A stretch of DNA of 61,381 nt, from contig JAEXFI010000038.1 in NCBI GenBank assembly GCA_023400235.1, positions 1-61,381 on the forward strand, given 5' to 3'. Positions within the stretch are counted from its first letter, which is position 1. The number at the start of each line of letters is the position of its first letter. Both the position numbers and the translations under genes were made by a program. Under the pieces are notes generated by a model. That model searched no databases and had not been told where the DNA came from. It saw nothing but the letters and a program-made list of their open reading frames with translations. This document shows, piece by piece, positions 8,614 through 16,855 of this stretch. This DNA comes from Bacillota bacterium (GTDB lineage Bacteria; Bacillota; Clostridia; Acetivibrionales; DSM-1351).

Positions 8614-9513
8614 CTACTTTGTCCCGATGGGCATAATATCTCTGTCTTTTGCCTGGAACCTGAAGTTGGTGAAATCCCTGGTAGAAATCATGTCGGCTAC
8701 AGCCTTTGCCCACATAAGATTGCTTGTATACGCGTAAAATCTTGCCCGGTCCATAAAGACCTCAATATTTTTATAATACCTGCTCATTCTTTTTACAAAG
8801 TCTTCCCCATAGTTGTCCAGAAGTATTCCGATGTCATAGGCCGGGTCCCCGGTTCCCGCCAGCCCGAAGTCAATAATGCCGCTGATGCGGTTGGAATTTT
8901 TGTTGAAAAGTATGTGATACGGCATCAAATCCCCGTGTATGAGTGCAGGCCTGAAATCCAAGAATTTTTCATCCGTAAGCAGCGGCCTGAAAATCTGCCT
9001 GTAGTATTCCTTTGAATAGCTGTCGCAATAAGGAAATACCTTTCTTTCGATTTCTTGGTATTTTTCCAGCCAGTTTTCCTGAGATATGCATACCTGGCTT
9101 TCGGATAAATTTTTGAACCGCTCTCCCTTCAGCGGAGCTGAATGCAATTGCTTCAAAAATACGGCAAGCTGCTCGGCCACCATATCCTGCATGCGGTTTA
9201 CCAATTGCAGCAAAGTATTCCTGTAAAGGGGTTCCCCCTTTATGTAGGTCAGCCTTGCAATACCTTTTTCAACCAACTCCGCCTTAGGTATGTAAATGCT
9301 CATATCTCTTCCCAGGCAATTAATAACGGTAGCTTCATTTTCAATATATCCGATGCTCCAGTCATATCTTGAAAATTTAAAAACATCATTTTCGTTGATA
9401 ATAAGAATGTCAGCATGCTTTCCGTCTGTAAAATTGCACCTTTCTCTTATGATTTCATAGTCAGGATATTTATTTTTTATGTAGTCGGTATACTTTGTTT
9501 CCCTGGTAGCCAT
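8614..9513 (-). CDS. APH/choline-kinase-fold phosphotransferase
   Basis: 299 residues with the catalytic loop HGDLMPYHILFN and the metal-binding IIDFGLAGTGDPAYDIG, both intact, and an N-terminal nucleotide-binding lobe. Family members phosphorylate antibiotics, choline, sugars or other small alcohols with ATP. RBS GGAGG lies 6-7 nt before the ATG. The context of sugar-nucleotide and fucosyltransferase genes favours a sugar or glycan-linked substrate over resistance, but the substrate cannot be read from sequence. It lies 55-65 nt from the next cassette gene on the same strand. Confidence 0.85.
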   Translation of the reverse strand: MATRETKYTDYIKNKYPDYEIIRERCNFTDGKHADILIINENDVFKFSRYDWSIGYIENEATVINCLGRDMSIYIPKAELVEKGIARLTYIKGEPLYRNTLLQLVNRMQDMVAEQLAVFLKQLHSAPLKGERFKNLSESQVCISQENWLEKYQEIERKVFPYCDSYSKEYYRQIFRPLLTDEKFLDFRPALIHGDLMPYHILFNKNSNRISGIIDFGLAGTGDPAYDIGILLDNYGEDFVKRMSRYYKNIEVFMDRARFYAYTSNLMWAKAVADMISTRDFTNFRFQAKDRDIMPIGTK

Positions 9514-9572
9514 CTCATCTCCTCCAAAGCCACTTTTTTCTGTACTATATACTACGAAAAAATATTGAAAAA

Positions 9573-9663
9573 GGGAACGCAGTGGTTGTAACCTCTAAAA
9601 CAAATATTGCCGATCAGCAATTCTTGACTTTCAGATGTTACGCTCCACTGCGACAGCATTCCC
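9573..9663. repeat. Intercistronic long-range inverted repeat
   Basis: GGGAACGCAGTGG (9573-9585) can pair with CCACTGC (9645-9651) and TTCCC (9659-9663) across a roughly 60-nt loop. It sits between the last fucosyltransferase and the kinase gene. There is no T-tract, so it is more likely an RNA-stability or processing structure, or a decayed repeat, than a terminator. Confidence 0.5.
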
Positions 9664-9680
9664 ACATATATAACCAGCTT

Positions 9681-10640
9681 TTAGTACAATAGTTTTATAT
9701 TTGTTTCAGGCCAATCCCTGAGCCTCATTACAGTGTTCGACAGGTTTGAATAACCGTTGCCGATAAAGAAGTCACACTTTGCAATCAGATAAGTGTCTTT
9801 TATGATTTCGATGGTATCTTTTACTATCTCAACCCCCTTATGGCGTTTATTGGGATAGTCCAGCAGGCAGGTGGCAATCCTTTCCTTCATGGGCACCTTC
9901 TTGCTGTCGGTGTATATCAGCATGTCATTTTTCCCGTAAAGCTTCTTATACTGTGAGAATAATTTATTTGAATCAGTGATTACAAACAGATGCCGCGCAC
10001 TGTATCTTACAATGTATTGCCATATGTTTGGCTTGTAGAATTCATTGAGGTCATAGAGCTGAGCCACCTCATTAACAATAGCATTACCCTTGACATGAAC
10101 ACCTATTATGGGCTTTTCGTCCCTGAAGTTGGGATTGGTGTTTATGAACTTTTTTATCTCCTTTGATATCTCCGGCTTCAGCTTAAGATAAGTGTCAAAG
10201 AGAGTTCGGTATATCTGGTGAGGAGTCTTTCCATAAGCCCAGTGGTCACTTTTTATAAAGGGCAGAAAAGCCCTCAGAGGATAGTAAATATCACTGACCA
10301 GCACATTTGCGTCACTTTTCATCAAGCCCTTTATATCCCGCTCTTCCATCCTCATACGTTCTGTATCCTCGGCAAGTATATTTTCAAACTTCCACACAGA
10401 AGGATAGTAGGTATACTCTTTACGGACAACATCGTGGAAAGTATACTGAGATACCGGCTCGAAGAAGAATTCATACGCGTTTGAATTCAATGACACGCTA
10501 TAAAGGCTCTCCATACCCCAGTACACCACCGGAACCCTGTTTGTCAGCTCGGCTGCCAGAAGCTGGCACATAACATGGTCAACCTCTCCCCATATGCTGT
10601 TGCCCAGCGCTTTTATCAGAAGAAATCTATTAGTCGACAT
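9681..10640 (-). CDS. FUT8/NodZ-like fucosyltransferase paralogue 1 (degenerate donor motif)
   Basis: 319 residues. It shares the family frame seen in all four paralogues: an N-terminal RFLLIK...W.(E/D)VDHV..QLL.AE, RVPVVYWG, and a C-terminal EIIKDTYLIAKCDFFIGNGYSN. In FUT8/NodZ-type enzymes the HxRxxDK motif binds the GDP-fucose phosphates; here it reads HVKGNAIVNE, so the Arg and the Asp-Lys pair are missing. It may be inactive, structural or use another donor. The start at 10640 has GGAGGTG upstream and overlaps the previous stop by 11 nt (ATGTCGACTAA), as between the other paralogues. Confidence 0.8.
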   Translation of the reverse strand: MSTNRFLLIKALGNSIWGEVDHVMCQLLAAELTNRVPVVYWGMESLYSVSLNSNAYEFFFEPVSQYTFHDVVRKEYTYYPSVWKFENILAEDTERMRMEERDIKGLMKSDANVLVSDIYYPLRAFLPFIKSDHWAYGKTPHQIYRTLFDTYLKLKPEISKEIKKFINTNPNFRDEKPIIGVHVKGNAIVNEVAQLYDLNEFYKPNIWQYIVRYSARHLFVITDSNKLFSQYKKLYGKNDMLIYTDSKKVPMKERIATCLLDYPNKRHKGVEIVKDTIEIIKDTYLIAKCDFFIGNGYSNLSNTVMRLRDWPETNIKLLY

Positions 10641-11691
10641 AAGTGTTAACACCTCCATAAAACTCAGGATATCCTACTCTATGGTTCTCCGCTTCCTTAA
10701 ACCGCTTATTCCCTTCCGCCTTTACCCGCTTTTTAGCCAGTTTCCTTTCATCCTTCAAATTGCGGTAAAAAAGCACCACATTTTCAGGCGGCCAATCCTT
10801 AAGCCGTTTTACCGTATACGATACGTTTGAATATCCGTTGCCTATAAAGAAATCACATTTTGCGGCCAGATAGGTATCCTTGATAATTTCAATGCCCTTT
10901 CTTCTTTTTACAGTGTAATCCTGTAAATGGGGGGCATCTCCCGTAGCATTTATAAGCCCTCTTCTGCATTCTGTATAAACCACCATGGAACCGTAGCGAT
11001 TTATGAAATCATCCACCATTTCCTTGCAGTCTGTTAGTAAAAGCAGCTTTTCTACCCTGTATTCACCAATGAACTTCTGTATGTTTTTATGATATTGCTT
11101 ATTCAGATGAGAGAGGTTTTCCACTTCCCTTACCTTGTCTCCTCCTCTGATGTGTACCCCCAGCAGAGGACTGAAGCCCTGCATCTCGTTCATATAAAAC
11201 TCGTCAATTTCCTGTTCAATATCTGGCTTCAATCTTATATACCTGTCAAACAACTCTCTATATATATCATGTGCTGTCATTCCATACGCCCAGTGTTCCT
11301 TGGGTATGAAGTTTATAATGGGCCTTATGAAATAGTGTATGTCACTGACCACAACATTTGCGTTGCTGCTGATTATTTCTCCTAAATTCCTGTAAACCCA
11401 GGTTATCTTGTCAAGGTCCTCAACTATAATATTCTCGTAGGTCCATACCGGAGGATAATAGGTATATTGCGTATTCACAAGGTCATTTATTGAATACTCC
11501 GATACAGGTTCAAAGTATAGCTCAAATGCGTTAGTCTTAAAGGATTCCCCATACAGGCTGTTTGTTCCCCAGTAAATAACAGGAATACGATTTGAGATTT
11601 CTGCCACCAGCAGTTGCCCCATAACATGGTCCACATCCGACCAAAAACCGCAGCCCCAGGACTTAATCAGTAAATATCTATCATTTGTCAC
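10630..11691 (-). CDS. FUT8/NodZ-like fucosyltransferase paralogue 2
   Basis: 353 residues. Carries HIRGGDKVREVE, which fits the GDP-fucose-binding HxRxxDKV motif of GT23-type fucosyltransferases, then LLLTDC and KGIEIIKDTYLAAKCDFFIG. The start codon is GTG at 11691, with AGGGGG about 8 nt ahead, overlapping the preceding gene by 11 nt. A basic C-terminal extension (RNLKDERKLAKKRVKAEGNK) suggests a peripheral membrane or polyanion contact. It probably transfers fucose from GDP-L-fucose made by gmd-fcl; acceptor unknown. No signal peptide, so it acts in the cytoplasm. Confidence 0.82.
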   Translation of the reverse strand: MTNDRYLLIKSWGCGFWSDVDHVMGQLLVAEISNRIPVIYWGTNSLYGESFKTNAFELYFEPVSEYSINDLVNTQYTYYPPVWTYENIIVEDLDKITWVYRNLGEIISSNANVVVSDIHYFIRPIINFIPKEHWAYGMTAHDIYRELFDRYIRLKPDIEQEIDEFYMNEMQGFSPLLGVHIRGGDKVREVENLSHLNKQYHKNIQKFIGEYRVEKLLLLTDCKEMVDDFINRYGSMVVYTECRRGLINATGDAPHLQDYTVKRRKGIEIIKDTYLAAKCDFFIGNGYSNVSYTVKRLKDWPPENVVLFYRNLKDERKLAKKRVKAEGNKRFKEAENHRVGYPEFYGGVNTYVD

Positions 11692-12844
11692 CGGCAGCGC
11701 CCCCTTTTTGAGGTACTAATTTACCAAACACTTTTTTGAAAAAGTTGACAATCCTGTTGCCCTGCCTGACAATAAGCTTTGCATTAACCGGATACTTACG
11801 CTTTTTATAAACCCAGTAGAGCAACTTTACATTTTTTACAGGCCAATCCTTAAGGCGGGTTACCCCGTGAGACAGGTGTGAAAAATCATTTCCGATAAAG
11901 AAATCGCATTTTGCAGCAATATACGCATCCTTTATGACCTCAATACCCCTTCTTCTCTTAATCATGGGATTTTCCATATATGTGGGCTCCTGCTCGCTGC
12001 CCAGCCGTTTGCAGTCGGTGTAGACAACCTTTGAACCATATAACCTTACATATTCCTTAACGGTTTCCTTGCAATCGGTAAGCAGGAATATCTTTCTGAC
12101 ATTATATTTCTCCATGATTTTTCGGATATCCCTGTGATATACCTTGTTGGGCTCCTTATATTTACCCTTTTTCAGATATTTGTACAACTTGGAAGCAGGT
12201 TTGTCTGAGTCCTTTTCCTTCCTGTAGACCTTGTTCCAGTATTGATTGTCAAATTTGTCCGCATCCCTGGTGTCAAAAACCAGCTCTTCGTCAACTCTGC
12301 GCACATGCACCGCGAGAGAAGGCTGACTGTCCTTAAGCCATGAATTGTAAAACCCCTGTATTTCGGTTTCAATATCAGGCTTTATTCTGATATATTTTTC
12401 CATCAGGTAGTGATATATCTGCTCAACAGACATGCCGTAAGCAACATGAGTTTTGTTCAGAAAAGGAATGAGTTCATAGACATTGTAATAGACGTCCCCC
12501 ACCACCACATTGGCCTTAGTTCCCATGATATCTCCTATGTTGCGATAGACCCAGGTGTCCTTTGTGTGATCATCCACCAATAGACTGGCGCTGTCCCACA
12601 TGGGGGGATAATATGTGTATTCCGGGTTTGTAATATCAAATATCGTATAATTGTTTATTGGTTCAAAGTATAGTTCATATCCATTTGTATGCACAAATCC
12701 ATTGTGGATGCAATGGGTGGGCCAATATATCACCGGAATCCTATCCGTCATTTCTGCTATGAGCAATTGCCCCAGCATGTGATCCACATCAGCCCAAAGT
12801 ATATAGCTCCAAGCCTTAATAAGCAGGAATCTATCGGTTGCCAT
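11681..12844 (-). CDS. FUT8/NodZ-like fucosyltransferase paralogue 3
   Basis: 387 residues, the longest paralogue. Contains HVRRVDEELVFD, close to the FUT8 HVRRTDKVG motif but with Glu for Lys, and a lysine-rich insertion of about 50 residues after it that the other copies lack. The C-terminal KGIEVI-type segment, AKCDFFIGND and a basic tail follow. The ATG at 12844 has GAGGTG at 9 nt; a GTG at 12856 overlaps that site. First of three paralogues joined by 11-nt overlaps, hence made in one translational unit and possibly acting in sequence. Confidence 0.82.
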   Translation of the reverse strand: MATDRFLLIKAWSYILWADVDHMLGQLLIAEMTDRIPVIYWPTHCIHNGFVHTNGYELYFEPINNYTIFDITNPEYTYYPPMWDSASLLVDDHTKDTWVYRNIGDIMGTKANVVVGDVYYNVYELIPFLNKTHVAYGMSVEQIYHYLMEKYIRIKPDIETEIQGFYNSWLKDSQPSLAVHVRRVDEELVFDTRDADKFDNQYWNKVYRKEKDSDKPASKLYKYLKKGKYKEPNKVYHRDIRKIMEKYNVRKIFLLTDCKETVKEYVRLYGSKVVYTDCKRLGSEQEPTYMENPMIKRRRGIEVIKDAYIAAKCDFFIGNDFSHLSHGVTRLKDWPVKNVKLLYWVYKKRKYPVNAKLIVRQGNRIVNFFKKVFGKLVPQKGGAAGDK

Positions 12845-12944
12845 GTTTCTTTTCACCTCAATTTATGGTATTCATGATATTTTATGTAATCCATAATTGA
12901 TTTGTGAACATTTTTTATAAGGAAAGCAGGGTATTCTAAATAAT

Positions 12945-13181
12945 TTACATATTATATATGAGGTCCATGAGCTTATATATCTGATAGCCCGCTATTCCCA
13001 AAATGGCCAGGAGTATGATCAGTGCATAGGCTCCCCATGCCGTATGAGTGTTGAAGGGATTTATCTTCTTCTTTTCCTCTGAAAACATCCTCTTGCTTTT
13101 CTCCCTCAGGTCCCACCAATTATATATGCAAAAGCACATAAATAAAAGCATGACAAATAAGCCGCCTATCAATTTACCCAT
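12945..13181 (-). CDS. Small two-helix membrane protein
   Basis: 78 residues with two hydrophobic segments (LIGGLFVMLLFMCFCIYNWW and WGAYALIILLAILGIAGYQI) separated by a charged, lysine-rich loop. RBS AGGGGGG lies 5 nt before the ATG at 13181; the frame can be extended to 13217 but without a ribosome site. I do not recognise a family. Its place inside the fucosyl cassette suggests a membrane anchor or small transporter partner for the glycan. Confidence 0.7.
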   Translation of the reverse strand: MGKLIGGLFVMLLFMCFCIYNWWDLREKSKRMFSEEKKKINPFNTHTAWGAYALIILLAILGIAGYQIYKLMDLIYNM

Positions 13182-13355
13182 AATAACCCCCCTGTGATTT
13201 CTGTAATATAATTTCATTGCCGTTTACTGATATTTTACAATATATCTCAATAGCAGTATACGCAACAGCAGAAATTATTACTGATAGTCATTAGAAATTA
13301 TTATAATTATTACAGCTGCGGCTTATATTAAGTACCCGGCCTTATATATTTGAGA

Positions 13356-14390
13356 CTACAGCACAGTGTTGTTCCACTCAATAGTGCGCCGGAGCCCTTC
13401 ACTGATAGGTTTGAAGTCACGCAGTCCAAACTCGGCACACACCTTTGTTATATCCAGTTGAACATGCTGCGGAGATACCTTCACTTTCTCAGCATTGGCC
13501 TGGGGGCAGCTCTCCACCGACAGCCTGCTTCCTGTGATGTCACATATCTCCTCCGCCAGCTGCCGGATAGATATGCTCTCTTTCCCGCCCACGTTATAAA
13601 CCAGCTCGGTTCCGTACAGCAGTATGTTCAGCAGCATTAATGTGCAGTCCGCTATATAGCAGAAGGTTCGAATCTTACTTCCACTGTCCAGCATTGTTAT
13701 TTTCCCTTTTGCAAGTGCCTGCCTAATAAACTGCGCCAGTACACGTTCATCTCTGGCAGTGACTCCCGGGCCATAGGTCATGGATATTCTTGCAATCTTT
13801 GCATCCACCCCCTCGTAGTCTCTGTATGCATAGCAAAGAGTTTCTCCCATTCTCTTGGCCTCGGAGTAAATGGCCCGGATATTGACTGTTGAACACAGCC
13901 CCGGGAATTCCTCCGATGTGGGTATGTTCGCCGCATCCGGCTCACCATATATTTCCGAGGAGCTCATGAATATAAACGACGCATTATCCGCCTGGGCTTT
14001 TTTCAACAACTGCTCAGTGACTATGGTATTCAAGTGCAAGGTATCCAGATAGTTTCTCAAAAATTTTCCGGGCTGGGCATAGGTTGCTCCGTGAAATATA
14101 TAATCTGCTTTTTGAAAAAGCCCCAGCACACCCGGCGTGTTCAAATCCACTGAATGAAAGGTGTACCTTTTCTCAAAAATCTCACTTAACGCCGTGTTTG
14201 GAAGCCCTCTGCTGACTGCCTCAATATTAATGCCTGCATTTGCTTCCGTATTTGCAAGGTGCAGCATATAGATCAGATAAGTTCCAATAAGACCATTTGC
14301 TCCTGTTATCAGAACATTCTTTCCATTCAGAGGGGATAAATCTATTCGGGATATATACTCCCTGCAGTCCTGTTCAATATATTCGTCCAA
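13356..14390 (-). CDS. NAD-dependent sugar epimerase/dehydratase
   Basis: 344 residues of the extended SDR type: NVLITGANGLIGTYL nucleotide site, SSSEIYGE active-site Ser region and YSEAK for the catalytic Tyr/Lys, then a C-terminal NVGGKESISIRQLAEEI substrate region. Closest in style to UDP-glucuronate decarboxylase and dTDP-glucose 4,6-dehydratase relatives; it probably makes a second modified nucleotide sugar for the cassette. The start is TTG at 14390 with AAAGGAGG at 8 nt; no better in-frame ATG is available near the family N-terminus. Confidence 0.87.
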   Translation of the reverse strand: MDEYIEQDCREYISRIDLSPLNGKNVLITGANGLIGTYLIYMLHLANTEANAGINIEAVSRGLPNTALSEIFEKRYTFHSVDLNTPGVLGLFQKADYIFHGATYAQPGKFLRNYLDTLHLNTIVTEQLLKKAQADNASFIFMSSSEIYGEPDAANIPTSEEFPGLCSTVNIRAIYSEAKRMGETLCYAYRDYEGVDAKIARISMTYGPGVTARDERVLAQFIRQALAKGKITMLDSGSKIRTFCYIADCTLMLLNILLYGTELVYNVGGKESISIRQLAEEICDITGSRLSVESCPQANAEKVKVSPQHVQLDITKVCAEFGLRDFKPISEGLRRTIEWNNTVL

Positions 14391-14441
14391 AATATGTACC
14401 TCCTTTACTGTCCTAGTTCATTCCGCCCATACCTGACATGT

Positions 14442-14513
14442 ACCGGCAGAACCGCAGCATCCCGGAGCAGGGCATCCCCTGCCCCGGAAACAAGATTTTT
14501 CATGTCTGCCGGT
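14442..14513. other. Intercistronic structured element
   Basis: ACCGGCAGA (14442-14450) pairs with TCTGCCGGT (14505-14513), enclosing a GC-rich hairpin closed by CCGG arms (14462-14465 with 14484-14487) around a CAGGG/CCCTG-type stem. It is much richer in GC than its surroundings and lies between the E1 beta and epimerase genes. It has no T-tract and no recognised family. It may be a processing site, RNA element or repeat. Confidence 0.55.
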
Positions 14514-14570
14514 CAGTCTGTTTGCCTCTGGCCGGTCTTGCGCCGCTTATATCATATTATTAGGTGCTCT

Positions 14571-15611
14571 TTACTTTAAAAGCTCCCTTACCGCATTGCA
14601 TATTGTCTCTGAGTCAGGATAATACGCCTTTTCCAACACATCGCTGGTAGGTGTGGGCGTATCCGGACAGCATACTCTTGAAATGGGCTTCTTCAGGAGG
14701 CCCAGGGCCTTTTCCGCTGCAATTGCCGCTATCTCCGAGGCCGCTCCTCCCGTCTTTGCACCTGTATCACTTATTATGAGTCTGCCGGTTTTAGCAAGAG
14801 ACTCAATAATAATGTCCTCATCTATAGGCTTTATTGTCCTTAAATCTATGACTTCCACGGATATATTTTCGGCTTCGAGCTTTTGAGCCGCCTTCAGGGC
14901 TTCGATAACCATATATGAAATAGCAACTATTGTTACATCACTGCCTTTTCGTCTTACCACTCCTTTCCCAAACGGAATAGAATACAGCGTATCCGGAACC
15001 TTGCCCATTGTCTTATATAACCATCTGTGCTCTACAAAAAGCACGGGATTATTATCAATTATGCTGGAAACCAATAATCCCTTTGCATCATAGGGTGTGG
15101 CCGGTACAGCAATCTTAAGTCCGGGAACATTCATCAGCATTCCATGAATACATTGGGAATGCTGAGCACCGGACCCCCAGCCCCTTGCGCTTATGGTCCG
15201 AACCACCAAGGGCACACTTACTTCTCCTCCAGTCATATAACTCCACTTTGATGCATGATTCACCAATTGGTCAAAGGATAGCAGTAAAAAATCCATTCGG
15301 GCATGCACAAGAACAGGCCTCAAACCTGCCATGGCTGCACCAGCGGCTATACCTGTAAGTGAATTTTCTGCAATGGGTGTGTCAAAAACCCGATGTCCTC
15401 CATACTTTTCATTAAGGCCTCTGGTGGTCCCAAATACCCCGGCTATGTCATCTATACCCTCACCCATGACAAATACGCGGGAATCTCTTTCAAGTGACTG
15501 ATCCAATGCCTCATAAAGGGCGTCCTTATATGATATTATCCGTCCTGACTGTTCATCATCCTCAATTATGAATTTATCCTGTTTTTCAACCTCAACTGTA
15601 GTCCAGGGCAT
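14571..15611 (-). CDS. Thiamine-diphosphate E1 beta subunit (transketolase C-half type)
   Basis: About 346 residues, resembling the beta subunits of pyruvate, acetoin and branched-chain 2-oxoacid dehydrogenases: EALDQSLERDSRVFVMGEGI, FDTPIAENSLTGIAAGAAM and the C-terminal PTPTSDVLEKAYYPD. It pairs with the alpha gene directly upstream. No E2 or E3 gene is nearby. I start at 15611 because the dispersed leader repeat places GGAG 6 nt before this ATG, exactly as in its second copy before the aminopeptidase at 31414. In a nucleotide-sugar operon it may transfer a two-carbon unit to a keto-sugar or feed an acyl donor; this is inference. Confidence 0.88.
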   Translation of the reverse strand: MPWTTVEVEKQDKFIIEDDEQSGRIISYKDALYEALDQSLERDSRVFVMGEGIDDIAGVFGTTRGLNEKYGGHRVFDTPIAENSLTGIAAGAAMAGLRPVLVHARMDFLLLSFDQLVNHASKWSYMTGGEVSVPLVVRTISARGWGSGAQHSQCIHGMLMNVPGLKIAVPATPYDAKGLLVSSIIDNNPVLFVEHRWLYKTMGKVPDTLYSIPFGKGVVRRKGSDVTIVAISYMVIEALKAAQKLEAENISVEVIDLRTIKPIDEDIIIESLAKTGRLIISDTGAKTGGAASEIAAIAAEKALGLLKKPISRVCCPDTPTPTSDVLEKAYYPDSETICNAVRELLK

Positions 15612-15740
15612 TTTAAGCTCCATTTCTGCTCCGTGCAAAATGAATTTGCCCAAAATAGTACCAAACATTTCAATGAAATCTTTTATGGGCTTAAATTCAA
15701 TTTATCGCACGTGCCATTTATTTTTAAGTTACCTGTGGTC
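15612..15740 (-). repeat. Dispersed leader repeat, copy 1 (hairpins plus RBS)
   Basis: About 125 bp nearly identical to 31415-31533 and, like it, directly upstream of a minus-strand start codon. Internal palindromes include GCACGTGC, TAAATTGAATTTA and ATTTCATTGAAAT. Its gene-proximal end supplies the GGAG ribosome site. Copy 1 carries a short insertion relative to copy 2 at its distal end (about 15741-15755). Confidence 0.85.
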
Positions 15741-15815
15741 ACTTGTGCATTAGCTTCCAGAAGCTTTCAGTTTCTTTCAAACTATATGCCTCCTGCTTCC
15801 GACTTAAACTTCCAG

Positions 15816-16787
15816 TTACGTGGCATATACAAAATCCATCAGCTCCCCTGCCTCAGGCTTTGGAGATTTCACTGCAAAATCAAACGCCTCGTTTACCATA
15901 CTGTCAATCTCGCTGTTTATGGTATTTTCTTCTGCTTTGTTAATAAGTCCTATATCATACAGGTAATTTGTAAACCATCTGATAGGACATTTAGACAGCC
16001 AGTAGTCATATTCCGCTTGCGTCCTCTGCCCCTCTCCCACATCATTTACAGTTCCGATATGCCCCTTCCATCTGTATGTCACACACTCCAGAAAGGTGGG
16101 ACCTGCTCCTGCCCTGCACCGGTCTATAGCATTGCCGGAATATTCCGTTACCTTTACCACATCATTTCCGTCTATCTGAAAGCTCGGCATGCCATAGCCT
16201 TCTGCCCACCTGTAAATATTGTCCTTGGGATGTCTTGCAGTATGATGAGAATTTATTGCATATGCATTATTCTCACAAATATAGACCACCGGCAGCTTCT
16301 TTAACACTGCGAAATTCAGACTCTCGTGAAAGGTACCCTCATCCACCGCCCCATCTCCGAAAAATACTGCTGACACCTTCCCGTCTCCGGAAATCTGTGA
16401 AGCCAGGGCTGCTCCCGTCCCAATAGGAATACTCCCCCCCACAATAGCCGTAGAGCCCAGAATTCCCACCTCAGGCGCCATAAGATGCATGGAGCCTCCT
16501 CTTCCAAAGGAACAGCCGGTTTTTCTAAGATATAATTCGGCAATCATCTTCTTAATGTCTCCGCCCTTTGCTATATATTGGGCATGACTTCTATGGGTTC
16601 CGAAAACATAATCCTCCCTGTCCAGGTTTATACACACTCCTGCAGAAACAGCCTCCTGTCCGATGGATAAATGTATGGGCGTTTTCATTTCATCATTTTT
16701 GTATTCGCTCTCTATTTTTAATTCCACTTTTCTTATGGTCAGCATAACTCTATATAAATCCAGCAATTTATCTCTATCCAGCTCCAA
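15816..16787 (-). CDS. Thiamine-diphosphate E1 alpha subunit
   Basis: 323 residues. Has the thiamine-diphosphate motif GDGAVDEGTFHESLNFA...ICENN, HLSIGQEAVSAG at the N-terminus and YRWKGHI near the C-terminus, as in PdhA/AcoA/BkdA. The likely start is TTG at 16787, matching the family N-terminus (LDRDKLLDLYRVMLTIRKVE), but its ribosome site is weak and the start is uncertain. It forms the usual E1 alpha-beta pair with the next gene, though about 200 nt and a dispersed repeat separate them. Neither lipoyl E2 nor E3 is present, so a complete oxoacid dehydrogenase is not encoded here. Confidence 0.9.
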   Translation of the reverse strand: MELDRDKLLDLYRVMLTIRKVELKIESEYKNDEMKTPIHLSIGQEAVSAGVCINLDREDYVFGTHRSHAQYIAKGGDIKKMIAELYLRKTGCSFGRGGSMHLMAPEVGILGSTAIVGGSIPIGTGAALASQISGDGKVSAVFFGDGAVDEGTFHESLNFAVLKKLPVVYICENNAYAINSHHTARHPKDNIYRWAEGYGMPSFQIDGNDVVKVTEYSGNAIDRCRAGAGPTFLECVTYRWKGHIGTVNDVGEGQRTQAEYDYWLSKCPIRWFTNYLYDIGLINKAEENTINSEIDSMVNEAFDFAVKSPKPEAGELMDFVYAT

Positions 16788-16855
16788 AATATCACATCCG
16801 TTTCAAATAAAATTCAAATCAATCATACTTTTATCAAATCAAACTACCAGAATCT

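Noticed and set aside
8614..9513. Aminoglycoside resistance gene
   Set aside because: The fold includes many other kinases, and the neighbours are sugar-modifying genes, not resistance genes.
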